Shown here piece by piece: positions 34,968 through 44,947 of a DNA stretch of 64,000 bases. The stretch covers positions 248,001 to 312,000 of the forward strand of contig NZ_JAATOV010000005.1 of NCBI RefSeq assembly GCF_011806425.1, read 5' to 3'. Source of the DNA: Thalassospira lucentensis (GTDB lineage: Bacteria; Pseudomonadota; Alphaproteobacteria; Rhodospirillales; Thalassospiraceae). Position numbers and translations under genes: made by a program. Positions within the stretch are counted from its first letter, which is position 1, and each line of letters starts with the position of its first letter. A model generated the notes under the pieces. The model saw only the letters and a program-made list of their open reading frames with translations, was not told the DNA's origin and searched no databases.

Positions 34968-35453
34968 ATGAAACTCAACGAACTTGCCGATAACCCGGGT
35001 GCGCGTAAAGCGCGTACCCGCGTCGGTCGCGGTATTGGTTCGGGCAAAGGCAAAACTTCTGGCGCAGGTCAGAAGGGTCAGAAGTCCCGTTCCGGTGTAG
35101 CCATTAATGGCTTCGAAGGTGGGCAGATGCCTATCTATCGCCGTCTTCCGAAACGCGGCTTTAATAACCTGTTCAAGAAACAGTACGGTGTTGTAAACCT
35201 TGGTACCCTTCAGACCGCCGTTGATAACGGTGTTCTTGAAGAAGGTGCAAATGTTACCGTTGCTGTCCTTGCAGAAAAAGGCCTTGCCCGTCCGCAGAAA
35301 GACGGTCTGCGCCTTCTTGCTAAAGGCGAACTGAAAGCGAAACTGAACATCGAAATTACCGGTGCTTCCAAAGCGGCTGTTGAAGCTGTTGAGAAAGCTG
35401 GTGGTTCGGTTAAGGTTCTTGCTCCGGTCGCTGCAGCAGAAACCGCAGAATAA
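34968..35453 (+). CDS. rplO: 50S ribosomal protein L15
   Basis: 161 residues. The Gly/Lys/Arg-rich N-terminus ([20 protein letters not shown]) is typical. The C-terminus has an extra Ala-rich tail compared with the 144-residue E. coli protein. Confidence 0.97.
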   Translation: MKLNELADNPGARKARTRVGRGIGSGKGKTSGAGQKGQKSRSGVAINGFEGGQMPIYRRLPKRGFNNLFKKQYGVVNLGTLQTAVDNGVLEEGANVTVAVLAEKGLARPQKDGLRLLAKGELKAKLNIEITGASKAAVEAVEKAGGSVKVLAPVAAAETAE

Positions 35454-35470
35454 GCCTATAATGACTTCGT

Positions 35471-35508
35471 GAGGGTCCGGTTCCATTAGTTTGCGGGACC
35501 GGACCCTC
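35471..35508 (+). terminator. Strong hairpin between rplO and secY
   Basis: GAGGGTCCGGT pairs perfectly with ACCGGACCCTC (11 bp, extended by further pairing into the loop) and is followed by CAGTTTT. It could attenuate transcription into secY-adk-alpha genes, since no separate promoter is obvious. Confidence 0.65.
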
Positions 35509-35536
35509 CAGTTTTAGTGTATTGGGAGATGAGTGC

Positions 35537-36883
35537 ATGGCATCGGCCGCCGAGCAGCTTGCCGCGAACCTGAACTGGTCGTCTTTTACTAAGTCGACCG
35601 AGCTTAAAAAGCGTATCTGGTTCACGTTGGGCGCGCTTATTGTATACCGTCTGGGGACTTATATTCCGGTTCCTGGTGTTGACCCGTCCATTCTTGCTGA
35701 CATTTTCCGTCAGAATGCAGGCGGCGTTCTGGGCATGTTTGACATGTTCGCCGGTGGTGCGCTGGGTCGTATGACGATCTTTGCGCTTAATATCATGCCA
35801 TATATCTCGGCCTCGATTATCATCCAGTTGATGACGACCGTTTCGCCCTCTCTTGAGGCTCTCAAGAAAGAAGGCGAGCAGGGCCGCAAAAAAATTAATC
35901 AATATACCCGCTATCTGACAGTTGTGATTGCAACGGTACAGGCATGGGGGATTGCTGTTGGTCTTGAAAGCATGACCGGTTCAACCGGTGCTGCTGTTCA
36001 TGATCCGGGCATGTTCTTCCGCTTTACCGCTGTTGTGACCCTTGTCGGTGGCACCATGTTCCTGATGTGGCTTGGTGAACAGATCACCCAGCGTGGCATT
36101 GGTAACGGTATTTCGCTGATCATCTTCACCGGTATTGTTGCCGGTCTGCCCAGCGCGATTGCCGGTACTTTGGAACTTGGCCGTACGGGTGCGATTTCCG
36201 CCCCGGCGATCATCTCGATCATCGTTGTTGCGATCGCGGTTATTGCTTTCATCGTCTTTGTTGAACGTGCGCAGCGCCGCGTTCTGATCCAGTACCCCAA
36301 ACGCCAAGTTGGCATGAAGGTTATGGAGGGTCAGAGCTCGCACCTGCCGCTTAAGATCAACACTGCCGGTGTGATCCCGCCGATCTTTGCTAGCTCGTTG
36401 CTTCTGATGCCGCTTTCGGTGGCACAGTTCACCACCGGTGCTGATGCACCCGCGTGGCTGACAACGGCAACCGCATTGCTTGGTCGTGGACAGCCGCTTT
36501 ATATCGCGCTTTACATCGGCCTGATTGTCTTCTTTGCCTTCTTCTATACTGCGGTTGTTTTCAACCCGGAAGAAACGGCAGATAACCTGAAAAAACACGG
36601 TGGCTTTATTCCGGGGATCCGTCCGGGTAAAAATACCGCGAACTATCTGGATTTCATTCTGACCCGTTTGACGGTTATCGGTGCGGCTTATCTGGCATTT
36701 GTCTGTATCTTGCCAGAGATTCTCATCGCAGAATGGTCTGTGCCCTTCTACTTTGGTGGGACTAGCTTGCTGATCGTTGTCACGGTTACGATGGATACCG
36801 TTGCACAGGTTCAGTCTCATATGCTGGCGCACCAGTATGAAGGCCTGATCAAGAAATCCAAACTACGTGGTCGCCGCCGTTAA
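35537..36883 (+). CDS. secY: Preprotein translocase subunit SecY
   Basis: 448 residues with ten membrane helices. ATG 35537 is chosen over the in-frame TTG 35522 because GGGAGATGAG stands just before it. The conserved start region (LKKRIWFTLGALIVYRLGTYIPVPG) and the second-helix plug region GGALGRMTIFALNIMPYISASII are clear. SecY is the protein-conducting pore, partnered by SecE (9454). Confidence 0.98.
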   Translation: MASAAEQLAANLNWSSFTKSTELKKRIWFTLGALIVYRLGTYIPVPGVDPSILADIFRQNAGGVLGMFDMFAGGALGRMTIFALNIMPYISASIIIQLMTTVSPSLEALKKEGEQGRKKINQYTRYLTVVIATVQAWGIAVGLESMTGSTGAAVHDPGMFFRFTAVVTLVGGTMFLMWLGEQITQRGIGNGISLIIFTGIVAGLPSAIAGTLELGRTGAISAPAIISIIVVAIAVIAFIVFVERAQRRVLIQYPKRQVGMKVMEGQSSHLPLKINTAGVIPPIFASSLLLMPLSVAQFTTGADAPAWLTTATALLGRGQPLYIALYIGLIVFFAFFYTAVVFNPEETADNLKKHGGFIPGIRPGKNTANYLDFILTRLTVIGAAYLAFVCILPEILIAEWSVPFYFGGTSLLIVVTVTMDTVAQVQSHMLAHQYEGLIKKSKLRGRRR

Positions 36884-36915
36884 CGAGCGGCCACGGACTT
36901 CAGGGGGACACGAAT

Positions 36916-37560
36916 ATGAATATTATCCTTCTTGGCCCTCCCGGTGCGGGCAAGGGTACCCAGGCAAAGCGTCTTGAAACAGGACGCGGCATGATCCAGC
37001 TCTCAACGGGTGACATGCTCCGTGCGGCGGTTGCTGCTGGTACGCCACTGGGGCTGAAGGCAAAGGAAGTCATGGATAAGGGGCAACTCGTATCCGACGA
37101 TCTGATGATCGGCTTGATTTCCGAAAGACTTGATCAGGATGACACCAAAAATGGTTTCATCCTGGACGGGTTCCCACGCACAACCGCCCAGGCAGAAGCC
37201 CTGGACATTATGCTGGAAACCAAAGGATTGGCACTTGATTATGTGATTGAACTGCGTGTGGATGATGCAGCGTTGGTGGCCCGTGTTGTCGGTCGCTACA
37301 CCTGTGCTAAATGCGGGCAGGGATACCACGATCAGTTCCAGAAACCGGTTGAAGAAGGTGTCTGCGACGTTTGTCAAAGCACCGAATTCAAACGTCGTGC
37401 AGACGACAACGCCGAGACTGTCACATCGCGACTGGAAGCTTATCACAAGCAAACAGCACCGATCATTCCTTACTATGAAAAGGTCGGTAAGCTGAAAACA
37501 GTTGACGGGATGGCAGAAATCGACGAAGTTACGCGCGAGATTGAAGCCATCCTGGGGTAA
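36916..37560 (+). CDS. adk: Adenylate kinase
   Basis: 214 residues. It interconverts ATP + AMP and 2 ADP. P-loop GPPGAGKGTQ (7-16), DGFPRT AMP-binding motif, and a long LID with a four-Cys zinc site (CAKC ... CDVC), unlike the zinc-free enterobacterial enzyme. The position between secY and rpsM is the usual alphaproteobacterial arrangement. AGGGGGACACG is its ribosome site. Confidence 0.98.
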   Translation: MNIILLGPPGAGKGTQAKRLETGRGMIQLSTGDMLRAAVAAGTPLGLKAKEVMDKGQLVSDDLMIGLISERLDQDDTKNGFILDGFPRTTAQAEALDIMLETKGLALDYVIELRVDDAALVARVVGRYTCAKCGQGYHDQFQKPVEEGVCDVCQSTEFKRRADDNAETVTSRLEAYHKQTAPIIPYYEKVGKLKTVDGMAEIDEVTREIEAILG

Positions 37561-37587
37561 TTTCCCGGGCAGGGCGTTTTTTTGCTG

Positions 37588-37617
37588 GCGGGTTGGCAGT
37601 AATGCTGGCCCGCTTTT
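37588..37617 (+). terminator. Terminator-like hairpin between adk and rpsM
   Basis: GCGGGTTGGCA pairs with TGCTGGCCCGC (11 bp with wobbles, loop GTAA) followed by TTTT. A partial terminator within the operon is likely. Confidence 0.6.
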
Positions 37618-37680
37618 GCGACGCTCTACCCAACCGGATCTGCCGCAGGGTTTGTTAACAGGAAACAGGAGTCTCACACA

Positions 37681-38049
37681 GTGGCTCGTATTGCTGGCGT
37701 GAACATCCCGACTGCTAAACGCGTCGTGATTGCGCTTACCTACATCACCGGCATTGGCCCGGCGAAAGCTAAAGAAATTTGCGCTAAGGTTGGAATCGAA
37801 GCAGCAACCCGTGTTCATCAGTTGTCTGATGACCAGGTTCTCAAGGTTCGTGAAGTCATCGACGCTGATTACACCGTCGAAGGCGACCTTCGTCGTGAAA
37901 CCGCAATGAACATTAAACGTCTGATGGACCTGGGCAGCTATCGCGGCCTGCGTCATCGTCGCGGTCTCCCGGTACGCGGTCAGCGTACCCACACCAACGC
38001 TCGCACCCGTAAGGGACCGGCTAAGCCGATCGCAGGCAAGAAGAAGTAA
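37681..38049 (+). CDS. rpsM: 30S ribosomal protein S13
   Basis: 122 residues starting with GTG 37681 ([15 protein letters not shown]), preceded by AACAGGAGTC. S13 contacts the P-site tRNA and L5. The [18 protein letters not shown] tail is typical. L36 (rpmJ), often just upstream, is not present. Confidence 0.97.
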   Translation: MARIAGVNIPTAKRVVIALTYITGIGPAKAKEICAKVGIEAATRVHQLSDDQVLKVREVIDADYTVEGDLRRETAMNIKRLMDLGSYRGLRHRRGLPVRGQRTHTNARTRKGPAKPIAGKKK

Positions 38050-38066
38050 GGTAGGGGACAGAGACA

Positions 38067-38462
38067 ATGGCGAAAGCTCCTCAGCAGACTCGTGTACGTC
38101 GTCGCGAGCGCAAGAATATTACGAATGGTATCGCGCACGTAAACGCGACCTTCAACAACACGATGATTACCATCTCCGACGTTCAGGGAAATACCATTTC
38201 CTGGTCGACCGCTGGTGGTATGGGTTTCCGCGGTTCGCGTAAATCAACTCCGTATGCCGCACAGATGGCTGCCGAAGATGCAGGTAAAAAAGCTGCTGAA
38301 CACGGCATGAAAACTCTTGAAGTACAGGTTAAAGGCCCGGGTTCGGGACGTGAATCTGCACTGCGTGCGCTTCAGGCTGTTGGTTTCACGATTACGTCTA
38401 TCAAAGACGTAACGCCGATTCCGCACAACGGTTGCCGTCCGCGTAAGCGTCGTCGCGTTTAA
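38067..38462 (+). CDS. rpsK: 30S ribosomal protein S11
   Basis: 131 residues. S11 forms part of the platform near the E site. [10 protein letters not shown]-like [15 protein letters not shown] and the [18 protein letters not shown] end are typical. Confidence 0.98.
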   Translation: MAKAPQQTRVRRRERKNITNGIAHVNATFNNTMITISDVQGNTISWSTAGGMGFRGSRKSTPYAAQMAAEDAGKKAAEHGMKTLEVQVKGPGSGRESALRALQAVGFTITSIKDVTPIPHNGCRPRKRRRV

Positions 38463-38492
38463 TCGCGTCGATCTGCGGACGACCCCGCGTTT

Positions 38493-38513
38493 GGGCCCGG
38501 TGCAGCCGGGCCC
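38493..38513 (+). terminator. Hairpin between rpsK and rpoA
   Basis: GGGCCCGG pairs perfectly with CCGGGCCC around TGCAG. No U-run. It may regulate or process the mRNA ahead of rpoA. Confidence 0.5.
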
Positions 38514-38580
38514 CTTCGCGTTTCTCATGAGGGCAAAACTTGCTCTCCTTATATAGGCTCCAGTTGCGAAGGTGGGTCTC

Positions 38581-39597
38581 GTGATTCAAAAGAACTGGCA
38601 GGAACTGATTAAGCCGACCAAGCTTGATGTTACTCCGGGTACAGACGCCAGCCGCGTTGGTACGATCGTGGCGGAACCGCTGGAGCGCGGTTTTGGTCAG
38701 ACTCTGGGTAACGCGCTGCGTCGCATTCTTCTGTCGTCGCTCCAGGGTTCGGCGGTTACCGCGATCCAGATCGACGGCGTATTGCACGAATTTTCGTCGA
38801 TCCCGGGTGTCCGTGAAGATGTCACCGACATCATCTTGAACATCAAGACCATGGGTGTGCGTATGCATGCCGAAGGTCCGAAAAAAATGACCCTGAAGGC
38901 GACCGGCCCTGGTGCCGTCACCGCAGGTCAGATTCAGACCGGTGCAGACATCGAAATCCTTAACCCGGATCTCGAACTTTGCCATCTTGATGATGGTGCA
39001 ACGCTGAACATCGAATTTACCGTCGATAACGGTAAAGGTTATGTCGCAGCAAGCGGTCATGCGTCTTCTGATGCGCCGATTGGTCTTATTCCGATCGATG
39101 CAATCTTCAGCCCGATCCGTAAAGTGGCCTACAAGGTGGAAAACACCCGTGTTGGTCAGGATACCGATTTTGACAAGCTGTCACTCACCGTTGAAACCAA
39201 CGGCGCGTTGACCCCGGAAGATTCGGTTGCCTTGGCAGCCCGTATCCTTCAGGACCAGCTGTCGTTGTTCGTTAACTTCGAAGAACCAGAAGCGGTTGTC
39301 GAAGAGAAAAAAGAAGACGAACTTCCGTTCAACCGTAACCTTCTTCGTAAGGTTGACGAGCTTGAACTTTCGGTCCGCTCGGCAAATTGCCTGAAGAACG
39401 ACAACATCATCTATATCGGTGATCTTGTTCAGAAATCCGAAGCAGAAATGCTTCGCACGCCGAACTTCGGCCGTAAATCTCTGAACGAAATCAAAGATGT
39501 TCTGGCTCAGATGGGCTTGCATCTCGGTATGGAAGTCGGCGGTTGGCCGCCGGAAAATATCGAAGAACTCGCTCGTAAGTTCGAAGATCCGTTTTAA
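38581..39597 (+). CDS. rpoA: DNA-directed RNA polymerase subunit alpha
   Basis: 338 residues from GTG 38581 ([15 protein letters not shown], the family start); an in-frame GTG 9 bases upstream is less likely. The N-terminal dimerisation domain (1-235) and C-terminal DNA/activator-binding domain (about 250-325, [19 protein letters not shown] and [14 protein letters not shown]) are joined by a flexible acidic linker. Confidence 0.98.
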   Translation: MIQKNWQELIKPTKLDVTPGTDASRVGTIVAEPLERGFGQTLGNALRRILLSSLQGSAVTAIQIDGVLHEFSSIPGVREDVTDIILNIKTMGVRMHAEGPKKMTLKATGPGAVTAGQIQTGADIEILNPDLELCHLDDGATLNIEFTVDNGKGYVAASGHASSDAPIGLIPIDAIFSPIRKVAYKVENTRVGQDTDFDKLSLTVETNGALTPEDSVALAARILQDQLSLFVNFEEPEAVVEEKKEDELPFNRNLLRKVDELELSVRSANCLKNDNIIYIGDLVQKSEAEMLRTPNFGRKSLNEIKDVLAQMGLHLGMEVGGWPPENIEELARKFEDPF

Positions 39598-39785
39598 TAA
39601 CGGGTCTTCGGCCTTCGGGTCGTGATCGAAGCATTTATGCTTCAAACCGGAAAATCCGAATTGTTTGGCGTTTCCGGCGGGCTAGTTGCCCACACCGCAC
39701 GTACATGACCTGACTTTGTTCAGGGTGGCGGCGCGGTTTTACAATCGGTTTCGTGAGCGAAGCCAGGTTATTAAGGAGAGTTACC

Positions 39786-40214
39786 ATGCGTCACGGTATG
39801 CACGGCCGTAAACTTAATCGTACGTCGTCTCATCGTAAGGCGATGTTTGCCAATATGGCAGTTTCGCTGCTCACCCACGAGCAGATCAAAACCACTCTTC
39901 CGAAGGCCAAAGATCTTCGCCCGTACGTCGAAAAACTGATTACGCTGGGCAAGCGGGGCGACCTGCATGCACGCCGTCAGGCCATTTCGATCCTGCGTGA
40001 TGACAAAATCGTAGCTAAACTGTTCGGCGAAATCGCTGACCGTTACAAAGAGCGTTCTGGTGGTTACACCCGCGTTCTTAAAGCTGGCTTCCGTTACGGC
40101 GATGCCGCACCGGTTGCTGTGATCGAGCTTGTTGATCGCAATGCGGATGCAAAGGGTGCGGAAGACCGCGCTCGTGTAGAAGCAGAGGGCGAAGGTGACG
40201 AAGCTGCTGAATAA
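39786..40214 (+). CDS. rplQ: 50S ribosomal protein L17
   Basis: 142 residues from ATG 39786 ([20 protein letters not shown]); an upstream in-frame GTG adds 11 non-conserved codons. AAGGAGAG is the ribosome site. The C-terminal acidic tail is non-conserved. Last gene of the superoperon. Confidence 0.97.
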   Translation: MRHGMHGRKLNRTSSHRKAMFANMAVSLLTHEQIKTTLPKAKDLRPYVEKLITLGKRGDLHARRQAISILRDDKIVAKLFGEIADRYKERSGGYTRVLKAGFRYGDAAPVAVIELVDRNADAKGAEDRARVEAEGEGDEAAE

Positions 40215-40238
40215 GCACGCTTCTGCCTTTCAGAAATA

Positions 40239-40277
40239 GAAACGGGCGGCGCCACACGGTGTCGCCCGTTTTCTTTT
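40239..40277 (+). terminator. Terminator of the ribosomal superoperon
   Basis: AAACGGGCGGCGCC pairs with GTGTCGCCCGTTTT (wobbles near the loop) and a T-rich tail follows. First full terminator seen after rpsL. Confidence 0.88.
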
Positions 40278-40475
40278 GGCGCTATCCTTGGCCATTTGTC
40301 ACGGTACGCGCCGTAATTTAGTATTTCGCAACTTTGTTCATATTTCTGCCAAGGTTGCGCGGCAGTTCTGAATTCCCTAATTGATGATGCGCCCTGTTGC
40401 GATGTTCCAAACCGCGCCAGGACGTGCTGTTGGCCATTCCGCCAAATGCAGTTCAAATCAGATAACCTGACAGCG

Positions 40476-41936
40476 ATGAGAGTAACCGACGTGCAAGCAA
40501 GATGGATCCCGACCATTTTCACGATTGCGGCAACCTGCCTGATGGCAATTGCGGGCCCTAGTGGTGTGGCCCATGCGCAAAGTGATGACAGACGCCTTCC
40601 GACAAGCAACACTGAAATTAAAATGTCGCTGTCGCCGTTGGTCAAACAAACTGCGCCGGCGGTTGTGAACATCTATACCAAAAAGGTCGTGTCCGAACGC
40701 GCGCGGTCGCCATTTTTCAACGATCCGTTCTTTAATCAGTTTTTTGGGGATCGCTTCGGCGGGGCGTTTGGCGCACCGCGCCAACGTGTTGAACGTTCGC
40801 TTGGTTCCGGGGTGATTGTTTCGAGTGACGGAACAATCGTCACCAACCATCACGTTGTGAACGGCGCCAGCGAAATTCGCGTTGTCTTGCATGATAACCG
40901 CGAATTTGATGCCGATTTGGTCGGTTCGGACGAGCGTACTGACCTTGCCGTTTTAAAACTGCGCGATGTCGATAGCGAACTTCCCGCTGTTAAGTTTGGC
41001 GATTCGGACGCGGTCGAAGTCGGCGACTTCGTTCTGGCCATTGGTAACCCGTTTGGGGTTGGTCAAACCGTGACCAGCGGCATTGTATCGGGCTTGGCCC
41101 GTGCCGGTGTTACCGGGCAAGATTATCAATCCTTTATCCAAACCGATGCGGCGATTAACCCCGGTAACTCTGGCGGGGCGTTGATTGATATCGAAGGAAA
41201 GCTGATCGGTGTGAACTCGGCGATCTTTACAAAATCAGGCGGGTCGAACGGCATTGGTTTTGCCGTGCCGGTCAATATGGTCAAGGTGGTGATGCGCGGC
41301 CTCATTAGCGGTGATTTGCGTCGTCCATGGCTTGGTGCCGCCGGGCAGGGGGTTACCGCCGATCTTGCGTCCTCGCTTGATCTTGATCGTCCGCATGGTG
41401 TGTTGATCAGTGAAATCCGCGACGGCAGCCCAGCCGACCGCGGCGGGCTTCATCCCGGTGACGTGGTTGTGGCGGTTAATGGCCTTGCGGTCGATAATCC
41501 CAATGAACTTAAATTCCGCGTTGCCACGCTTGAGCTTACCGGCGAGGCAAAGCTTTCAGTGCTGCGTCGGGGCAAGGCGTTGGAGCTGAGCTTGCCGCTT
41601 GAAGTGGCGCCCGAAACGCCCGCACGCGAAGAAACCATCATTAACGGCGAAAACCCGTTCAGTGGTGCAAAGGTCGCTAATATGAACCCGGCCTTGGCCG
41701 ATGAGGTGGGCGTTCCAACCTTGTCCGAAGGCGTGGTTGTGTTGGGGGTTGCGCGTGACAGTCTTGCACGACGTGCACGTTTGCAGCCAGGTGACTATAT
41801 TATTGAGGTCAATGGCGAAACAATTGACTCGGTCGCACGCCTGAACGAAGTTGTCAAAGCAGGCGCGCGCAGAAAGAACTGGAAGATTACCGTCAAACGC
41901 GATGGCAAAGTTTTGACTGGCGAGTTCACCCTTTAA
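40476..41936 (+). CDS. Periplasmic serine protease, Deg/Do (HtrA) family
   Basis: About 486 residues. A signal peptide ends VAHA before QSDD. The trypsin-like domain has the triad (numbered from ATG 40476) His126 in VTNHHVV, Asp156 in TDLAVL and Ser232 in NPGNSGGAL. Two PDZ domains follow (about 265-355 and 390-485). DegP/DegQ proteins degrade or refold damaged envelope proteins. ATG 40446 would extend it by ten residues; ATG 40476 gives a more normal signal peptide, but no clear Shine-Dalgarno decides. rarA follows after 18 bases. Confidence 0.92.
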   Translation: MRVTDVQARWIPTIFTIAATCLMAIAGPSGVAHAQSDDRRLPTSNTEIKMSLSPLVKQTAPAVVNIYTKKVVSERARSPFFNDPFFNQFFGDRFGGAFGAPRQRVERSLGSGVIVSSDGTIVTNHHVVNGASEIRVVLHDNREFDADLVGSDERTDLAVLKLRDVDSELPAVKFGDSDAVEVGDFVLAIGNPFGVGQTVTSGIVSGLARAGVTGQDYQSFIQTDAAINPGNSGGALIDIEGKLIGVNSAIFTKSGGSNGIGFAVPVNMVKVVMRGLISGDLRRPWLGAAGQGVTADLASSLDLDRPHGVLISEIRDGSPADRGGLHPGDVVVAVNGLAVDNPNELKFRVATLELTGEAKLSVLRRGKALELSLPLEVAPETPAREETIINGENPFSGAKVANMNPALADEVGVPTLSEGVVVLGVARDSLARRARLQPGDYIIEVNGETIDSVARLNEVVKAGARRKNWKITVKRDGKVLTGEFTL

Positions 41937-41954
41937 CCAACAGCAAGGCCCCCT

Positions 41955-43271
41955 ATGGTTTCCCTGTTTGAAAGTCAGGTATCGCGCCCTTTGGCCGACA
42001 GATTACGCCCGGCGAAACTCGACGAAGTGGTCGGGCAGGGACATCTGTTTGGTGACGATGGTCCGATCACCCGGATGATTAAAACCGGGCGCGTCCCATC
42101 GGTCGTGCTGTGGGGGCCGCCTGGCTGTGGCAAAACAACATTGGCCCGCTTGATGGCGGATGTAGCCGACATGGCGTTTGAACCTTTGTCGGCGATCTTT
42201 TCCGGGGTGGCGGACCTGCGCAAGGTGTTTGATCGTGCGCGGGGGCGCCGGTCGACCGGTGGGGCAACCTTGTTGTTCATCGATGAAATCCACCGTTTCA
42301 ACAAGGCACAGCAAGATAGCTTTTTGCCCTATGTCGAAGACGGCACCATCACCCTGATCGGCGCGACCACCGAAAACCCATCCTTTGAGCTGAATGCAGC
42401 CCTTTTATCGCGCTGTCAGGTGCTGGTGCTTAAGCGCCTTGACGATCAGGGCCTTGAAGAGCTTCTGGTGCGTGCGGAAAAGGAAATGGGGTTTGAGCTG
42501 CCAGTCACGCAAGAAGCACGTGAAACCCTGCGCGCCATGGCCGATGGCGATGGGCGTTACTGCCTGAACATGGCGGAAGAACTGTTTTCGATGCCGCCCA
42601 GTGACGAAGACGGTCCATTGGGCGTTGCCGAATTGGCGCGTACTGTACAAAAGCGCATGCCGATTTATGATAAGGGCGATGACAGTCATTACAACCTGAT
42701 CAGTGCGCTGCATAAATCCATTCGTGGGTCTGACCCGGATGCGGCCCTTTATTGGTTTAACCGCATGTTGGCCGGGGGCGAGGACCCCAAATTCCTGGCC
42801 CGTCGCCTGACCCGTATGGCGGTTGAGGATATCGGCCTTGCCGATCCGCAAGCCCAGCAGTTTTGTATTGGTGCCTGGGAATCCTATGAACGCCTTGGCA
42901 GCCCCGAAGGTGAGCTGGCCTTGGCACAGGCGGTAATTTATCTGGCACTCGCCCCGAAATCGAATGCGGGTTACGCGGCTTATAAAAAGTCGCTCAAGAT
43001 TGCGCGTGAAACTGGATCACTGATGCCGCCGGCTCATATCCTGAATGCGCCAACCAAACTGATGGCCGATATTGGCTATGGCACCGGATATGCCTATGAC
43101 CATGACCAAAAAGACGGATTTTCCGGACAGAACTATTTCCCCGAAGGCATGCGCCGTCAGAATTTCTATGAACCGGTTGAACGCGGTTTTGAGCGCGATC
43201 TAAAAAAGCGTGTCGATTATTTCGATCGGTTGCGCAAGGAACGGCAAAAAGCCCGCGGCGAGAAGGGCTAA
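41955..43271 (+). CDS. rarA: Replication-associated recombination protein A
   Basis: 438 residues, AAA+ ATPase of the RarA/MgsA/WRNIP1 family, related to clamp-loader subunits. Walker A WGPPGCGKTT (53-62), Walker B LLFIDEIH (106-113), sensor 1 GATTENPSFELN, and a C-terminal tetramerisation region with NAPTKLMADIGYGTGYAYDHD. It acts at stalled replication forks with SSB. The deg protease-rarA pair is common in alphaproteobacteria. Confidence 0.96.
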   Translation: MVSLFESQVSRPLADRLRPAKLDEVVGQGHLFGDDGPITRMIKTGRVPSVVLWGPPGCGKTTLARLMADVADMAFEPLSAIFSGVADLRKVFDRARGRRSTGGATLLFIDEIHRFNKAQQDSFLPYVEDGTITLIGATTENPSFELNAALLSRCQVLVLKRLDDQGLEELLVRAEKEMGFELPVTQEARETLRAMADGDGRYCLNMAEELFSMPPSDEDGPLGVAELARTVQKRMPIYDKGDDSHYNLISALHKSIRGSDPDAALYWFNRMLAGGEDPKFLARRLTRMAVEDIGLADPQAQQFCIGAWESYERLGSPEGELALAQAVIYLALAPKSNAGYAAYKKSLKIARETGSLMPPAHILNAPTKLMADIGYGTGYAYDHDQKDGFSGQNYFPEGMRRQNFYEPVERGFERDLKKRVDYFDRLRKERQKARGEKG

Positions 43272-43386
43272 CCCGCGGTTCGTTGTCGAAATGGAAACAA
43301 TGTGGTGAAAATTCGCAGGATAATCATTTCAATTGAACCCAAGTAATGTCAGGGCAACAAATTGACCCCGGACTTGGAGATTGAAA

Positions 43387-43995
43387 ATGACGCATATTCT
43401 GCACGTGAATTCCTCGGTAAATGGTGAGAATTCAAATTCCCGTCAGATCGCATCGAAACTGATCGAACGTATTGCTGCTGCAAGCGACACAACCAATGTT
43501 GTTGAACGCAATCTGAGCGGCGACGGCCAGATCCCGGCCCTGACCGGTGAAATCGTTGGTGCGTTTTACACCCCGGCAGAGTCCCGCTCCGAAGATCAGA
43601 AACAGGTTATCAAAACCTCTGACGCATTGGTTGACGAAGTAAAAGCTGCCGACGTTCTGGTTATCGGCGCGCCGATGTACAACTTTGCAGTTCCGTCCAC
43701 GCTTAAAGCATGGGTCGACATGATTGCCCGTGTTGGTGTGACCTTCCAGTACACCGACAACGGCCCTGTTGGTCTTTTGACCGGCAAAAAGGCCTATGTC
43801 GTTGTCTCAACTGGCGGTGTTCCGGTTCACAGCCAGGCTGATTTCGCATCCCCTTACATGAAGCAGGTTCTTGCCTTTATCGGCATTACCGACGTTGAAA
43901 TCATCGACGCATCTGGCTTTGCGGTAAATCCGAAAGAAGCCATGGAACGCGCGATGGCCAATGTCGAAGCCGCGTCGCTTCCGGCTGCTGCCTAA
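43387..43995 (+). CDS. azoR: FMN-dependent NADH-azoreductase
   Basis: 202 residues from ATG 43387, which follows CTTGGAG; an in-frame TTG at 43381 is less likely. Flavodoxin-like fold: the phosphate loop HVNSSVNGENSNSRQ (about 7-20), then PMYNFAVPSTLKAWVDMI and the STGGVP flavin loop. AzoR reduces quinones and azo dyes with NADH. Its codon use is closer to the highly expressed genes than that of its neighbours. Confidence 0.93.
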   Translation: MTHILHVNSSVNGENSNSRQIASKLIERIAAASDTTNVVERNLSGDGQIPALTGEIVGAFYTPAESRSEDQKQVIKTSDALVDEVKAADVLVIGAPMYNFAVPSTLKAWVDMIARVGVTFQYTDNGPVGLLTGKKAYVVVSTGGVPVHSQADFASPYMKQVLAFIGITDVEIIDASGFAVNPKEAMERAMANVEAASLPAAA

Positions 43996-44040
43996 AGACA
44001 CAAGCCAAGACCGGCCTTTTGCATAGGGCCTGTTAAGGTT

Positions 44041-44095
44041 AACCGGCGACTGACGGCTTCGCGTCCCCCCGACATCGTCGTTGGTTGCCGGTTTT
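44041..44095 (+). terminator. First stem-loop after azoR
   Basis: AACCGGC (44041-44047) pairs with GCCGGTT and TTTT follows. The loop is long and C-rich. Confidence 0.55.
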
Positions 44096-44097
44096 TA

Positions 44098-44136
44098 ATA
44101 AAATGCCCAACTGTTTTTTGCAGTTGGGCATTTTGA
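44098..44136. terminator. Second, strong terminator after azoR
   Basis: A perfect 14-bp stem: AAAATGCCCAACTG (44100-44113) with CAGTTGGGCATTTT (44121-44134). Works in both directions by base content. Confidence 0.85.
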
Positions 44137-44224
44137 TTCAAGACGTTTCGCGCTAGGCTGCTGTCATGCGGCGGATCACATGTTTGGATGCGCCGTTTGG
44201 TGTTTCAATCAGGTGAGAAAACGG

Positions 44225-44791
44225 GTGAAACGTTTGACGGCAATTTTGATTTGGGTGTGTCTTGTGTTGGCCGGAATATATGCCGTTCTGCGGTTTTCCG
44301 GGATGCTGGCAATGATGCTTGATGCGGGCCAGCCACCACAGTTTCAGTTTGGCGCTGATGCGACATTGCCCGAAGCACCCAACTATTTCATATCCTGCCC
44401 CAAACAAATGCTGCCCGGAAGCGATCGGCAGATGGAAAGCCCGCAGTTTAACGCGTCGATTGATGACCTAAGCGATGCCCTGATCGAAACCGCACCCAAA
44501 CATGACATGAAACTGGTCAGCGGCAGTGCAGAAGCACAACATTTACGGTTTCTTGCGCGCAGCCCGGTTCTTCAGTTTCCTGATTGGGTCGAGGTCAAGC
44601 TGATGGCGGTCCCCACCCAAACGCAACAAACGTCGTCTGATGGGCCAGAAACGACATTCTGTTTGTTTGCCCAATCGGTGTACGGCATGGGGGATTTCAA
44701 CAAAAATGAAAACCGCACGCGGGCGTGGTTGGCCGATGTGACTAAATCCCTTGATGCGACGCATGCAAAGTCCGCAGCGTCCAAAGGCTAA
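44225..44791 (+). CDS. DUF1499 family protein
   Basis: About 188 residues, with a hydrophobic N-terminal helix (AILIWVCLVLAGIYAVL) that would anchor it to the membrane. The core around TAPKHDMKLVSG and VLQFPDWVEVKLM, with a late Arg/Asp pair, matches the DUF1499 pattern. The function is unknown. GTG 44225 is chosen to start at the charged VKR before the helix; ATG 44180 is an alternative. Confidence 0.7.
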   Translation: MKRLTAILIWVCLVLAGIYAVLRFSGMLAMMLDAGQPPQFQFGADATLPEAPNYFISCPKQMLPGSDRQMESPQFNASIDDLSDALIETAPKHDMKLVSGSAEAQHLRFLARSPVLQFPDWVEVKLMAVPTQTQQTSSDGPETTFCLFAQSVYGMGDFNKNENRTRAWLADVTKSLDATHAKSAASKG

Positions 44792-44947
44792 TTCGGTGTT
44801 GATTGAAAAATTGACCGTACTGATGTCTGATAACGGCACCAAATGTGCCCAGATATCGTGAGTAGGGGCTTTAAACCCTGATATTGCCTTGGGCCTATGA
44901 TGTTTTCACACGTGACTTTTGATCTTTGAGCGAATAGGTTCCGCGCC

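Noticed and set aside
44811-44834. TTGACC with GATAAC as a crcB promoter
   Set aside because: The spacer is only 12 bases, too short for a normal promoter.
44792-44947. Possible fluoride riboswitch upstream of crcB
   Set aside because: The conserved short-helix and pseudoknot pattern of the fluoride riboswitch was not found in these 156 bases.
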